64,000 nucleotides of DNA from Oceanospirillaceae bacterium (GCA_013215505.1 JABSQZ010000022.1:1-64000); one strand, 5' to 3'. Shown: positions 1-11,011, counted from the first letter of the stretch. The notes: a model not told the origin generated them from the letters alone. Made by a program: numbers and translations.

Positions 1-213
1 TGCTCGATAAGCTGAGTTTAAAGATTGCCGTTTGATTTCTAGCTACTCAGGTCGTCGTTGCTACTCAAAAACAAATCAGATTACTGAAAACATTCGCGCC
101 CTGGCCAGCTGTTGTGCACTGATTAAGCTTGTGACAACTACTGCCGGCTATTAATGGCTAAAGCCGAGTCAGCAGAGAAATGCTCGATAAGCTGAGTTTA
201 AAGATTGCCGTTT
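1..213. repeat. 33-bp direct repeat, two copies 180 bp apart
   Basis: The first 33 bases of the window recur exactly at 181-213. Both copies start TGCTCGATAAGCTGAG and end GCCGTTT. The 147 bases between them hold no convincing reading frame. One full 180-bp period is visible and the left copy sits on the window edge, so this may be the end of a longer tandem array or a pair of dispersed repeats. I see no third copy to the right of 213. Confidence 0.7.
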
Positions 214-245
214 ACTTTCCAGGCTCCCTGAAGGCTATTTACTAT

Positions 246-704
246 TCATCGCAAATACTCTGCCATATCAGTCAATTCAAGTTCGGTGAATACTTTGATG
301 TCATGTTGCATGAGTAATTTGGCAGTCACTCCGTGGCCAGAAACGAGTTGCTGTTGAAATTTACCGTCATAAATAAAATCCCGGCCACAGGATGGGCTTT
401 TGGATTTTAACAATACACAGTCGATATTGTGTCGCTGAGCCAATTGCAGTGCCATTTGCGCGCCTTTTAAAAAAGCTTCAGTGTAATCGACAGCTTGGGT
501 ATCGAGCAGTTGTAGGGGTTGCCAGCTAACAATTTCCACAGCGGGCCTTGGGATAGGTAAACCAGCAGCAACTTCAGGGCAAAATGGCACAATCATTCCC
601 AGATCAGACCAGTGTTGAATTAATTGATCGCCGCTGGCACTGTGTTTACCGTCGTAGCGAACCTTGTACCCTAGCAGGCAGCTGCTAACTAATATTTTGC
701 GCAA
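246..704 (-). CDS. DUF523 family protein
   Basis: 152 residues, the usual length for the DUF523 (YbbK-type) family. The family hallmarks are visible: an N-terminal SSCLLG with Cys9, a CPEV motif at about 42-45 and SPSCG at about 103-107. The conserved cysteines suggest a metal or Fe-S site, but no reaction is firmly established for the family, so I give no function. Some homologues are fused to DUF1722; here the domain stands alone. It reads in the same direction as roxA, about 100 bp downstream of it. Confidence 0.85.
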   Translation of the reverse strand: MRKILVSSCLLGYKVRYDGKHSASGDQLIQHWSDLGMIVPFCPEVAAGLPIPRPAVEIVSWQPLQLLDTQAVDYTEAFLKGAQMALQLAQRHNIDCVLLKSKSPSCGRDFIYDGKFQQQLVSGHGVTAKLLMQHDIKVFTELELTDMAEYLR

Positions 705-807
705 AGTGTGGGTGTCCTCAGTAGCTTAGAGAAGATGCGAATAAATCCAGTAAGGCCATAGAGAGGTTAAAGGCCTTGTGCGGGTGTTTTTGCGATTAGC
801 TGATTAG

Positions 808-1971
808 CTAGTTTATCTCATAGGCACCAATTTTAATTAAATTGGCCAGCAATTTAAGTCGCTCAGGTTGATCCAGCAGATCACTCTGCAACACTTGTTC
901 TGACTCGGTTAACTGGATGATGAAATCTTGCTGCTGCCGGGTAATTTGGCAACACATACCGTTGACAAAGAGTAACATGCCATCACCCTGATCGGCATCA
1001 GTGTATTGAAAGGCTAGTCGGGTACCAGGTATTTTGCAGATTTTCTCCGCTTGTTGCATCGCTTCGATAATCTCTTCAACACTGTTATCTAAATACAGTT
1101 CTTGTTGTTGTTCAGTGTATTTATGTTCGGTCATATAGCAACCAAACCATTGTTCTATCGCACCGGGATGATCTATGTATTGTCTGAGAATTTGTTTTAC
1201 CTGATCAATGGCTTGACTACTAATATGGCCACTGTGCTTTTGTCTGGCTAAATCAGGGTCTTGATACCTGAGCTCCGAGCTGAGGTCCTGGGCTATAAAA
1301 TCACTGAAGTTAAGCAATACATCTGCGTGGGAGGGGGCGCGAAAGCCAATAGAGTAGGTAGTGCAATCATCGCTGATAGCTGTGCCACAGTGTCCGACTT
1401 TAGGCGGGATATACAGTAAATCACCAGGGTGTAGAATCACGGTATGCTCTGGGGCCCAATCCGCTAGCAGCATAAGTTCTGAATTTTCTTGTTTGGGGGA
1501 GTGCTCATCAAACAGACCGCCGTATTGCCACTCTCTGCTGCCAGTGGCCTGCAGTAAGAACACATCGTAGTTATCATAGTGCGGACCGACACCACCACCT
1601 TGACTGGCATAGGATACCATCAAGTCATCTATGCGCCACTGCGGGATAAAATCGAACATCTTTAGCAGTGCTTGAGCATCGGGGTGCCAGTGATCGACAG
1701 CTTGTACTAGCAGTGTCCAGTGGCTGTCGGGCAAATTTGCAAAATCTTCATCTTGTAGCGGACCGTTCTTCATCGCCCAGTTGCTATCGGCATTTTTTTG
1801 AATGATTAAACGCGACTCTACTTCTTCTTCACAGGCAAGACCCGCCAGTTCGTCCGCAGAAATTATAGGTTTAAAATTGGCAATCGCATTACGAATCAAC
1901 AGAGGTTTCTTCTGCCAGTAGTCACGCAGAAAAATTTCAAGAGAGATGTCACCTAAAGGTAATTGTTTCAT
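808..1971 (-). CDS. roxA: 50S ribosomal protein L16 3-hydroxylase (JmjC/cupin oxygenase)
   Basis: 387 residues, matching RoxA/YcfD, the Fe(II)/2-oxoglutarate oxygenase that hydroxylates an arginine of ribosomal protein L16. The N-terminus (LPLGDISLEIFLRDYWQKKP) is typical. The metal triad is visible as H131-x-D133 in GPHYDNYD and H194 in KVGHCG, close to the E. coli positions. A C-terminal winged-helix-like part follows the cupin. It starts about 50 bp from the stop of trmJ on the same strand and may be co-transcribed with it. Confidence 0.9.
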   Translation of the reverse strand: MKQLPLGDISLEIFLRDYWQKKPLLIRNAIANFKPIISADELAGLACEEEVESRLIIQKNADSNWAMKNGPLQDEDFANLPDSHWTLLVQAVDHWHPDAQALLKMFDFIPQWRIDDLMVSYASQGGGVGPHYDNYDVFLLQATGSREWQYGGLFDEHSPKQENSELMLLADWAPEHTVILHPGDLLYIPPKVGHCGTAISDDCTTYSIGFRAPSHADVLLNFSDFIAQDLSSELRYQDPDLARQKHSGHISSQAIDQVKQILRQYIDHPGAIEQWFGCYMTEHKYTEQQQELYLDNSVEEIIEAMQQAEKICKIPGTRLAFQYTDADQGDGMLLFVNGMCCQITRQQQDFIIQLTESEQVLQSDLLDQPERLKLLANLIKIGAYEIN

Positions 1972-2020
1972 ATTATGGTATCGCTATGGTTTTAGTCGCT
2001 GGTTAACGGGTTACATGATC

Positions 2021-2743
2021 TTATTTTTGTAAATCGTCAATACGTTTTTCAATGGAAGAGAGCACGCCGCGTAACATACCCAGCTCCTGTTTTTCCGGAC
2101 GGGCGCGGTTGAAGAAACGCTGCAGCTTTTGCATGGCTCTGCCCTCGTGTTGTGGAATTAAAAAATGCGCTTTGCGTAACACTTGCTCTAAGTGCTGATA
2201 GAAATGTTGCATCTCTTTGTGCAGAGGATATTCGTTGCTTACAACAGTGTTTTTGTTTTGGCTGGCTAGCCAAATTTCATAGCTGACCAATTGAATAGCC
2301 TGAGAAATATTTAACACTGGATATTCTGGGTTGGTAGGGATAAACAGATGAAAATTACATAAACTCAACTCTTCGTTAAGCAAGCCTTTGCTCTCTCGGC
2401 CAAATAGGATCGCTATGTTTCCCTGTGCAGATTCGGCGCCAATTTTATTGGCGCCATCTTTGACGTCTAACAGTGGCAAGTCGAAAGTTCTGTTTCTGGC
2501 GCTGGTGCCTATGACTAACTGGCAGTCGCTGATGGCCTCTTGCAAAGTGCTGACCACTACCGCATTTTCCAATACATCTTGCGCACCAGCAGCGCGGGAA
2601 ACAGCCTCATCATGAGGGAAGTCTATCGGATTCACTAAGTACAGATTACTGAGTCCCATATTTTTTAATGCCCGGGCCGCAGCGCCTATATTACCTGGGT
2701 GGAAAGTATTGATCAGCACAATACGAATATTATTAAGTTGCAT
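2021..2743 (-). CDS. trmJ: tRNA (cytidine/uridine-2'-O-)-methyltransferase TrmJ
   Basis: 240-residue SPOUT-class methyltransferase that modifies the 2'-OH of position 32 in tRNA anticodon loops. The N-terminal motif NTFHPGNIGAAARALKNMG and the knot region ILFGRESKGLLNEE ... PVLNISQAIQL are the family signatures for S-adenosylmethionine binding. A C-terminal helical extension matches TrmJ rather than TrmL. In many gammaproteobacteria trmJ lies next to suhB and iscR; neither is visible here. roxA lies downstream on the same strand. Confidence 0.92.
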   Translation of the reverse strand: MQLNNIRIVLINTFHPGNIGAAARALKNMGLSNLYLVNPIDFPHDEAVSRAAGAQDVLENAVVVSTLQEAISDCQLVIGTSARNRTFDLPLLDVKDGANKIGAESAQGNIAILFGRESKGLLNEELSLCNFHLFIPTNPEYPVLNISQAIQLVSYEIWLASQNKNTVVSNEYPLHKEMQHFYQHLEQVLRKAHFLIPQHEGRAMQKLQRFFNRARPEKQELGMLRGVLSSIEKRIDDLQK

Positions 2744-3124
2744 AGAATTCAGTCAATTTGAGGTGGTTAAAATTAGCAGCAGCTGCTGGTTGCAGCAGAG
2801 TGACCCAGGCTTTGGCGAGGGTCAGCGCTCAAGTCTGGCTGCTATTATCAAGCTTAAACAACAAAAACGAAACCTTTGTTTTCACAATATAGACATTTTT
2901 GTAAACTCAATCGAAGTCTCTATTAATCTGTTTTGCAGGGGCTAGTCAATTAGCTGTAAAGCTATGAACGTTACATAGGAGAGTTGCAAGCAGGGCATTT
3001 AACCTTAAAGCTTTAATGCTAGAATTTCTAAACTTGGATTTTTGTTGAGGGTAAACGTTTTATTTAGCTGACAGTGAGATTTAAAGTACAACGAGGGGAG
3101 AAAAATATATAAATTTAAGAAATT
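2744..3124. other. Intergenic region between trmJ and rne
   Basis: About 380 bases without a supportable gene. It should hold the trmJ promoter on the minus strand, which I cannot place with confidence. The one short plus-strand frame entering from trmJ (to 2945) has no recognisable product. The right side ends in the rne-proximal hairpin. Confidence 0.5.
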
Positions 3125-3160
3125 TAGCTAAGACTTATCAAAATAGATAAGTCTTAGCTA
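3125..3160 (-). terminator. Perfect 15-bp stem-loop after rne
   Basis: TAGCTAAGACTTATC at 3125-3139 and its exact reverse complement at 3146-3160 flank a six-base loop, 18 nt beyond the rne stop. The following minus-strand sequence is only A/T-mixed, not a clean U-run. It may be an intrinsic terminator or a 3'-end stabilising stem. Confidence 0.6.
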
Positions 3161-3177
3161 TTGGCATGCTAACAGGG

Positions 3178-5919
3178 TTAGTTTGCGTCTGATTTAGCTT
3201 GTTCTTGTTGGCGGCGCTTAATCTCTCTCGGATCATTTGCAGCTCTGGTACGACGCCGTGCTGGCTTTTGCGTCGCAGTATCTTCAGTGGTTGCACTCGC
3301 GTCGAAATTTAATTCCGATTGTGCTGTAGCCGTGTCGACAGCAACCGCTTCTTCAGTGGCAACTTCTTCAGCGACAACTTCTTCAGCGACAACTTCTTCA
3401 GTGGCAACTGCTTCAGAGACAACTGCTTCAGTGGTAACTTCTTCAGCGGCAACTGCTTCAGTGACAGCTATTTCAGCGACTACTTCCTGGGGAGCAGTTT
3501 CAGTCTCAGATCGAGCCGAAGTATCATTGGCTAAATTGCTGTTGGCAATAGCGGCCGCTAATTCTGCAGAAGCTTTAGCATGTTCTTCAGAACTTAAGCT
3601 TGGTACTGACTTAGGTTCAGTTGCACGCTTTCTTCTGCTGCCAGTTGCTGCTTGTTTATTTTCAGGGTTAACTTTCGCTTCATCCTTTAATTCAACTGCA
3701 GCTGCGACAGGGCTTTCAACATCGACTTTTTGTTCTGTAGGGTTTAATGCCTCTGAATTTTCTACTAAGTTGCGGGCCGCTTTGCGATTGGGATTGCGAC
3801 GACGTTTACCGCGACCGGTAGGGGCTGCAGTGTACTCAGTATTGTCAACTTCAGTGCTTGCTGGAGTGCTTGCTGGCCGCTCAGTTTTTGGCTTACGGTT
3901 ATCATTGCGGCTACGGTTGCGACGACGACCTGGTTTAGTTTCTTCCTGACTCTTGCTCTCGGGAATTACTGAAGACTCTTCTGCGTCAATGGTAATGACT
4001 TCGTCTTGTCTGCTGCGGCGCTTATCATCATCTCGGTCATTGCGCGAACCACGACGAGGATTACGACTACCTCTGGCTTTAGAGCCACTATCGCGGTTTT
4101 TACGGTTCGCACCGGAGCGACGCGCGGTATCTGCAGGCTTGCGCTTAGGGTTCTTTTCCTCTTCGAATAAGCTACCTAAACCCAACAGGCTTAAAAGTTT
4201 CTGCATTAAACCGACTTTCGGTTTGCTACGTCCTTCGGCTGCCGTCTTAGTCGCTGGCTCTGCAGCTGCAGCTGGTGCTGGTGCTGGTGCAGTGGCTGTA
4301 GCAGTCGGTGCTGGAGTTTTAGGCGTTACAGATTGCACCGCCGCAGCTTCGCGTTTTACCATTTGCTCAGATTCACTCTGGGTGAAATGCTCAATTGGCT
4401 CTGGTTCTGGCTGTAGGCTGTAGCTTGTATCATTAGTGGTGGTCACTGAATGATCATCGCGTAAACGCACAACTTCATAGTGCGGCGTTTCCATGTTTGG
4501 ATTAGGAACTATCACTACCCGAACTTTCTGGCGCAGTTCAATGTCGTGGATTATACGACGCTTTTCGTTCAGCAAATAGGTCGCAACTTGCACTGGCAAG
4601 ATAGCTCTTATTTGCGAGGTGCGATCCTTTGCCGACTCCTCTTCGATTAAGCGCATAATTGATAGCGCAATAGACTCTGTGTCGCGAATCGATCCTTGGC
4701 CACTACAGCGAGGGCAGACAATGCCGCGAGATTCAGTCAGTGATGGGCGCAAGCGCTGGCGGGACATTTCAAGTAATCCAAAGCGAGAGATCCGCCCCAT
4801 CTGTACTCTAGCGCGATCCAGCTTTAATGAATCTTTAAGGCGATCTTCAACGGCTCTCTGATGTTTGATGGGTGTCATATCGATGAAATCGATAACCACT
4901 AACCCACCAATGTCACGTAGACGCAATTGTCGTGAGATCTCTTCAGCAGCTTCAAGGTTAGTGTTGAGTGCCGTCTCTTCAATATCGCTACCGCGAGTCG
5001 CTTTGGCGGAGTTAATGTCTATAGAGACCAGTGCCTCGGTGGGATCGATAACGATTGATCCGCCAGAGGGCAGTTTCACTTCGCGCTCAAAGGCTGTTTC
5101 TATTTGCGATTCGATTTGGAAGCGGTTGAACAGCGGTACATCTTCCTGATAGCGCTTTAATTTGCTTTCATAAGTTGGCATGACCTGCTGCACAAAGACC
5201 AGGGCTTCGTTGTAAGCGCGATCAGTATCTATCAGTACTTCACCAATGTCAGCACGCAAGTAATCGCGTATAGCGCGAATGATAACGTTACTTTCCTGGT
5301 AAATCAGGAACGGCGATGGTTTTTGGCTACTCTGTTTGATGGCATCCCAAAGAGTGTTTAGGTAATCTAAATCCCATTGTAAATCTTGCGAGGAGCGACC
5401 AACACCCGCTGTGCGAACAATAATACCCATACGATCAGGTATAGTGACACCGTCCAGGGCAGCTTTAAGATTAGTGCGATCTTCGCCTTCAATACGGCGA
5501 GAGATGCCGCCGGCGCGTGGATTGTTAGGCATCAATACTAAGTAGCGACCAGCCAGGCTGATAAAGGTCGTCAGTGCAGCACCTTTGTTACCACGCTCTT
5601 CTTTGTCTACCTGGACAATAACTTCAGTGCCTTCGCGGATGACATCTTTGATGTTAGGACGTCCGCCCCGTGCTGGGCTTTTGCTAAAGTATTCACGAGA
5701 GATTTCTTTAAGGGGTAGAAAGCCGTGTCTGTCGGATCCATAGTCGACAAAAGCTGCTTCCAGGCTGGGCTCAACGCGGGTAATTTTCCCTTTGTAGATA
5801 TTAGATTTCTTCTGTTCACGGTTACTGGACTCAATATCCAGATCATACATTTTTTGCCCATCAACTAGGGCTACGCGCAACTCTTCAGGTTGAGTTGCGT
5901 TAATCAACATTCTTTTCAT
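3178..5919 (-). CDS. rne: Ribonuclease E
   Basis: 913-residue endoribonuclease that starts mRNA decay and processes rRNA/tRNA as the scaffold of the degradosome. Visible in order: N-terminal [11 protein letters not shown]1 RNA-binding domain (about 37-120), DNase I-like catalytic part with the metal-binding aspartates near 302 (SIDINSAK) and 345 (VIDFIDM), and the Zn-link CPRC near 401-404. A hydrophobic amphipathic segment ([16 protein letters not shown], about 565-580) looks like the membrane-targeting helix. Then come arginine-rich RNA-binding stretches, an acidic Glu/Ala/Val repeat run (about 820-870) and a terminal NDPREIKRR motif. The start is followed by the usual RNase E N-terminus. 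The gene is alone, with a long leader and a strong hairpin behind it. Confidence 0.97.
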   Translation of the reverse strand: MKRMLINATQPEELRVALVDGQKMYDLDIESSNREQKKSNIYKGKITRVEPSLEAAFVDYGSDRHGFLPLKEISREYFSKSPARGGRPNIKDVIREGTEVIVQVDKEERGNKGAALTTFISLAGRYLVLMPNNPRAGGISRRIEGEDRTNLKAALDGVTIPDRMGIIVRTAGVGRSSQDLQWDLDYLNTLWDAIKQSSQKPSPFLIYQESNVIIRAIRDYLRADIGEVLIDTDRAYNEALVFVQQVMPTYESKLKRYQEDVPLFNRFQIESQIETAFEREVKLPSGGSIVIDPTEALVSIDINSAKATRGSDIEETALNTNLEAAEEISRQLRLRDIGGLVVIDFIDMTPIKHQRAVEDRLKDSLKLDRARVQMGRISRFGLLEMSRQRLRPSLTESRGIVCPRCSGQGSIRDTESIALSIMRLIEEESAKDRTSQIRAILPVQVATYLLNEKRRIIHDIELRQKVRVVIVPNPNMETPHYEVVRLRDDHSVTTTNDTSYSLQPEPEPIEHFTQSESEQMVKREAAAVQSVTPKTPAPTATATAPAPAPAAAAEPATKTAAEGRSKPKVGLMQKLLSLLGLGSLFEEEKNPKRKPADTARRSGANRKNRDSGSKARGSRNPRRGSRNDRDDDKRRSRQDEVITIDAEESSVIPESKSQEETKPGRRRNRSRNDNRKPKTERPASTPASTEVDNTEYTAAPTGRGKRRRNPNRKAARNLVENSEALNPTEQKVDVESPVAAAVELKDEAKVNPENKQAATGSRRKRATEPKSVPSLSSEEHAKASAELAAAIANSNLANDTSARSETETAPQEVVAEIAVTEAVAAEEVTTEAVVSEAVATEEVVAEEVVAEEVATEEAVAVDTATAQSELNFDASATTEDTATQKPARRRTRAANDPREIKRRQQEQAKSDAN

Positions 5920-6788
5920 TTTGCACTCTCAGTAGTGGAGCGCTTAATAAAAGCTTTTAAAACAATAACTTGTAATTAGCAGGCGACTTTCAAAGCTAAG
6001 TTGAAGATTGTCTACTGTGCAAAATTATTTTTTTGCCATCAATTATTAAGGGCTCATAACTGAGTACAAATAACACGTATATTGCCAAGGTAATGTTGTA
6101 TATGGATGTAACCCTCTGCAGTAATAGGCAAAAGGAGTTATTCAAGAGTAAACGCAAGTAGGCATCTAAAAATCATGAATACTCAACTCTGCCTCAGGCT
6201 CAATGCTGAGGGTATTATACATCTACAGTAGCGGAATCTATTGCCTATATTTTTGTTTAAATTCGCTGTTTCTGGCATGAATGATCAAGCCAGGTTCCGG
6301 GCAATAGCACATCTCTACTGTTGTCAACAATCTTGGTTTTACTGTGTATCTGTACTCAAATTTTATGCATCATTTAGGCTAGACTTATAAATACCAATGC
6401 AGTGATAAGTTAATTTTCTATCACTGAGTATTCTGTAACGCAGCAGTGCGAAGTCGCTAAACAATACGTGTTAAATCGGGTTATAAACATAGAATTGTAA
6501 ATAGTTAAGTGCGCTAAAATAGCGCTAAATGAAAAACACAAAAAATAAATACTGTAGTTTTCATTGATAAACATTCAACTAGAAAGACAATCCACTGGGT
6601 TATTTCTACTTTGTTGCTTTTAATTTTCATCAGCAGCAGCTAAACGGGAAATAATTACATTAAAAAACAGAAAAAAACACTTCATTCGATGTTTTTATCG
6701 CATTTAGCTAAAGCATTAGCAACCAAGCAGCGGTAGAATACCAGCTTAGCCAAACAGCATCAATTAAGGACTGTAGTTTTTATTAAAT
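5920..6788. promoter_or_regulatory. Divergent rne/rluC region with probable structured rne leader
   Basis: 869 bases without a gene between divergent rne and rluC. In E. coli the same gene pair is divergent and the long rne 5' leader folds into hairpins through which RNase E controls its own mRNA. Two inverted repeats fit such a leader here: CCTCAG/CTGAGG at 6192-6211, and a nested stem with outer arms CTATTGCC (6238-6245) and GGCAATAG (6300-6307) around an inner CTGGC/GCCAG. I cannot assign promoters with confidence. The part nearest rluC (6480-6780) is AT-rich. Confidence 0.55.
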
Positions 6789-7889
6789 ATGTCAAGTAAA
6801 AAAAGATTATCGCGACAAAATGCGCAACGTAAATTTAAGGCGTCTGCCAAACCCGCGACTAAAGTTAAAACTGTTGCCCCTGTTGAAATCACTACAGAGC
6901 CTGAAAAACCTCATACTGAATCTGTTAATCACAAAGTGCGTTTTTTAGATGTTACTGAAGATCAGGATGGACAGCGAATAGACAACTTTTTGCGCACCGC
7001 ATTAAAAGGTGTGCCTAAATCGATGATTTATCGCATTGTTCGCAAAGGTGAAGTCAGAGTGAACAAAGGCAGGGTTAAACCTGATACCAAATTGCGATCC
7101 GGTGATTTGATTCGAGTCCCCCCCGTGAGAACCGCCAAACCAGGGGATCCGGTTTCTGTCAGCAAAGAACTGGTACAGCACCTGGAAGCATCTATCCTCT
7201 ATGAATCAGATGCCCTGTTAGTGATTAATAAACCTTCCGGGCTCGCCGTGCACGGCGGCAGTGGGATTCACTTGGGTCTGATAGAAGCGCTGCGGCAAAT
7301 GCGTCCAAGTTTGAGTTTTTTAGAGTTAGTGCACCGCTTGGACCGCGATACCTCCGGTTGTATTATGGTGGCAAAAAAACGCAGTATGCTCAGGCATTTA
7401 CATGAGGCGCTGCGCCAGGGTATGGGAATCTCTAAGACTTACCATGCACTAGTGGTAGGGCGATGGGACTCGAGCAATCAAAAAATAGATGCGCCGCTCA
7501 GGAAAAACGAATTAAGCTCCGGTGAGCGAGTGGTAAAAGTTCAAGAAGATGGTAAGGCTTCTATCACTATGTTTAAAGTGCTGAGACGTTTTGCCAATGT
7601 CGCGACTTTAGTAGAAGCTAAACCTATCACCGGCAGGACTCACCAAATAAGAGTGCACGCTCAATTTGCCGGGAACCCTATTATAGGTGATGAAAAATAC
7701 GGTGTTGAAGCGGTGAACAGCGACATGCGTAAACAGGGAATAAAACGGCTGTTTTTGCATGCCGCTTCACTGTCAATCACCTTGGCAGATGGTGAAAAGT
7801 TATTTTTTAAGGCACCACTTGAGAAAAATTTAACCGTTGCGGTCGATCAACTGGCACAGCAACACAATCAGTATGAGCAAAGGTCTTAA
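6789..7889 (+). CDS. rluC: 23S rRNA pseudouridine(955/2504/2580) synthase RluC
   Basis: 366 residues: a lysine/alanine-rich tail of about 50 residues, an S4 RNA-binding domain (about 54-110, starting QRIDNFLRTALKG), then the RluA-type catalytic domain with HRLDRDTSG, whose aspartate (about D185) is the nucleophile. The protein isomerises uridines in 23S rRNA. It is longer than the ~320-residue norm because of the N-terminal tail; no good ribosome-binding site sits directly before the chosen ATG, so the true start could be downstream. The gene is divergent from rne, the classical arrangement, and runs straight into the KfrA-like gene. Confidence 0.93.
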   Translation: MSSKKRLSRQNAQRKFKASAKPATKVKTVAPVEITTEPEKPHTESVNHKVRFLDVTEDQDGQRIDNFLRTALKGVPKSMIYRIVRKGEVRVNKGRVKPDTKLRSGDLIRVPPVRTAKPGDPVSVSKELVQHLEASILYESDALLVINKPSGLAVHGGSGIHLGLIEALRQMRPSLSFLELVHRLDRDTSGCIMVAKKRSMLRHLHEALRQGMGISKTYHALVVGRWDSSNQKIDAPLRKNELSSGERVVKVQEDGKASITMFKVLRRFANVATLVEAKPITGRTHQIRVHAQFAGNPIIGDEKYGVEAVNSDMRKQGIKRLFLHAASLSITLADGEKLFFKAPLEKNLTVAVDQLAQQHNQYEQRS

Positions 7890-7893
7890 ATTC

Positions 7894-8982
7894 ATGGAAA
7901 AAGAGCTCGTTTTCACCAGCGCAGAAAGTCTTTTAATGCGCGGAGAGCAACCCACTCTAGACATTATTGTATCTTCAACCGGACTTGCAGATAGTGTCGT
8001 AGAAAAGCATCTACGCAAGTGGTGGCAAACCATACCTGAAAAACTGAGCCTCAATGATCAGAGCGTATCGGTCCCCGGCTTGCCTGAATCCCTAGGTGGG
8101 GCGTTTGGCAGAATATGGCAGCAGGCGGTAGAAGAGGCGGAGACCAGATTGCGAGCTGACTCTCGTACCTTGAATCACGCTAACGAGGAAGTACGGCAAC
8201 TGGCTGAAGAGAGCTTAAAAGAAAGCCATAACAAACGTAGTCAACTTGAGACGCAGCTGCGTGAAGTCAAGATGAAACTGGAAGATACGCAAATTCACAA
8301 CCGATCTGTCGATGCAGAGCTCAGTGTGATAAAAGCCGCGATAGTTTCAGAAGCGACTAGCCGGAAGAAGGAAGAGCACTTAAGGGCCAAGTTAGAAAAT
8401 GATTTGGTGCATTTGCGCAAAGCCCATGAAGACGCCAAACGTACCTTTGAGCAGAGAATAAAGGAAGATCAGCGGCACTCCCTGGACCAGATCAGTAAAT
8501 CCGAAGCTGACGCGCGATACTATCGCAATGCCTCGGAAAAGCTGCGCGATGACGCGGGTACTAAAGAGACGGCTTTAACCAAAAAGGGCCATGATCTGAC
8601 CTCTGAAATTGCTCGTCATGAAGTGCGCATCGATACCCAACATACCCTTATCCGGTCTCAGGATGAAGAATTGAAAATGTTGAAGGCGTTGGGGATGACT
8701 CAATCCAGAGAGATGTCCAGTAACTCTTCCTCGCTGTTGGCGGAAACTAACAAGGCAAAGCGCTTAGAGCAAAAAGTAAAAGAGCAAGATGCAGAAGTTA
8801 AGCGTCTTAATCAAAAAGCATTAAACAGTTCTACTGAGTGGGGCCGTAGAGAAAATTTAATGCGCAACGAGCTGCGCAGTGTCACGGATGAATTGCAGCG
8901 CGCTCAGTTAAAGGTGGTCAATTTAGAGAAGAGAAGTATCTCTCAGGACGAGGAGATTCGGCGGATTAAATCTAAACTATAA
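7894..8982 (+). CDS. KfrA-like DNA-binding coiled-coil protein
   Basis: 362 residues from the ATG at 7894, preferred because an AAAGG lies 10 bases before it and it falls just after the rluC stop; the frame is open further upstream inside rluC. Residues 1-60 resemble the KfrA N-terminal helix-turn-helix (SAESLLMRGEQPTLDIIVSS, then a KHLRKWW-like helix). The rest, from about 85 to the end, is almost continuous charged coiled coil. KfrA proteins are known from plasmids as autoregulators and nucleoid-like filaments; a chromosomal copy coupled to rluC is uncommon. Its role here is unknown. It is very probably co-transcribed with rluC. Confidence 0.72.
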   Translation: MEKELVFTSAESLLMRGEQPTLDIIVSSTGLADSVVEKHLRKWWQTIPEKLSLNDQSVSVPGLPESLGGAFGRIWQQAVEEAETRLRADSRTLNHANEEVRQLAEESLKESHNKRSQLETQLREVKMKLEDTQIHNRSVDAELSVIKAAIVSEATSRKKEEHLRAKLENDLVHLRKAHEDAKRTFEQRIKEDQRHSLDQISKSEADARYYRNASEKLRDDAGTKETALTKKGHDLTSEIARHEVRIDTQHTLIRSQDEELKMLKALGMTQSREMSSNSSSLLAETNKAKRLEQKVKEQDAEVKRLNQKALNSSTEWGRRENLMRNELRSVTDELQRAQLKVVNLEKRSISQDEEIRRIKSKL

Positions 8983-9093
8983 ACCTAGTCCCAGAATGCT
9001 ACATAAGCTATTTAGAGTATAGTGACTGGCTGGTTAGCGCGGATGAGTGTTCGGGTTTTTTATTAGCAATAAAAATTATACCCGCAATATTAA

Positions 9094-10137
<1,044 letters not shown>

Positions 10138-10165
10138 CCCATACGGAATTTCCCGGTACATCCCC

Positions 10166-10195
10166 AAGCCACTGAACAGTGGCTTATTTGTTTTT
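10166..10195 (+). terminator. Intrinsic terminator of cysB
   Basis: AAGCCACTG, a two-base loop and CAGTGGCTT form a perfect 9-bp stem (10166-10185), followed by ATTTGTTTTT on the plus strand. It begins 29 bases after the cysB stop and lies between two convergent genes. Confidence 0.8.
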
Positions 10196-10213
10196 ATAGA
10201 ACCACTGAACTTA

Positions 10214-11011
10214 TTATTTGCTGTATGCGCCTGAGAGTAAGTCATCGAAAAGTTCATTATATAGTCCCTCTTTTTTCATCCTAGCTAATCCTTTATTAAA
10301 AGCCTCTAATAGCTTTGCCGTTCCCGGTCGTTTCTTGGAGAACAGTAAATGCCCGCGTGTTTCAGCCAGTAGCCTTGGATGGAAAGTGAATAATGGTGCC
10401 AGGCTGGGATCAAACTCATGCAAGATCAAGTTATGGCCAGTAAATAATGTGGTCGGGAAAAGGTCTATTCTTCCCTTGAGTAATTTGCGTAAGTTTTGCA
10501 GGTCGCTGGTGACTACTTGCACATTGATGCGCTTGTCGTTCGCGGCTTGCCAAAACTGCTCAGTGTAGGTGAATCCTCTGGTCGCTCCGATCTGATAATC
10601 CTTTAGATCATCAAAGCTTTTCCAGTCAGGGATCGGATTGATCTTTAGATGAAAAAATACCAGTTTTTCAGTGCTTACCGGCTCGCTATAATAAAAGTCC
10701 AGCGCTCGCTCGGCACTTGCATACCAATAGGAGGTCGCGTCAAATTGACCTTGTTTAGCGCTTTCATAGGTTCGCTTCCAGGGAAAGTAGCTGAATTTAA
10801 CTCGGTAGCCCTGACGCTTGAATGCTTCGCTAATTACGTGATTAACAAAGCCTCCTTGCTTGAGTGCCTGACCAGTCCAAGGTGGGTATTCACCGGACGA
10901 GATTGTCACAACAGTCTCTGCCTGGCTAGCAACGGCTGTAAAACTGCCGAGGCAGATTAACAGCGCGGTGTATTTTACGATCAGTTTTACGAGTAAATTT
11001 AGTTTCTTCAT
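10214..11011 (-). CDS. Periplasmic substrate-binding protein, SBP family 3
   Basis: 265 residues from the ATG at 11011 (a TTG two codons upstream is the alternative). A signal peptide (KKLNLLVKLIVKYTALLICLG, cut near ASQA) precedes an SBP_bac_3-type domain: EYPPWTGQALKQGGFVNHVI is the usual ligand-proximal start. Such proteins bind amino acids or related small solutes. No ABC permease or ATPase lies nearby, so it belongs to the orphan class of these proteins, often seen in marine gammaproteobacteria; its ligand cannot be told from sequence. Confidence 0.78.
   Translation of the reverse strand: MKKLNLLVKLIVKYTALLICLGSFTAVASQAETVVTISSGEYPPWTGQALKQGGFVNHVISEAFKRQGYRVKFSYFPWKRTYESAKQGQFDATSYWYASAERALDFYYSEPVSTEKLVFFHLKINPIPDWKSFDDLKDYQIGATRGFTYTEQFWQAANDKRINVQVVTSDLQNLRKLLKGRIDLFPTTLFTGHNLILHEFDPSLAPLFTFHPRLLAETRGHLLFSKKRPGTAKLLEAFNKGLARMKKEGLYNELFDDLLSGAYSK

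Noticed and set aside
3287-4423. Long open frames on the strand opposite the RNase E tail
   Set aside because: They are low-complexity mirror images of the Ala/Glu/Val-rich and Arg-rich tail; rne is unquestionable there.
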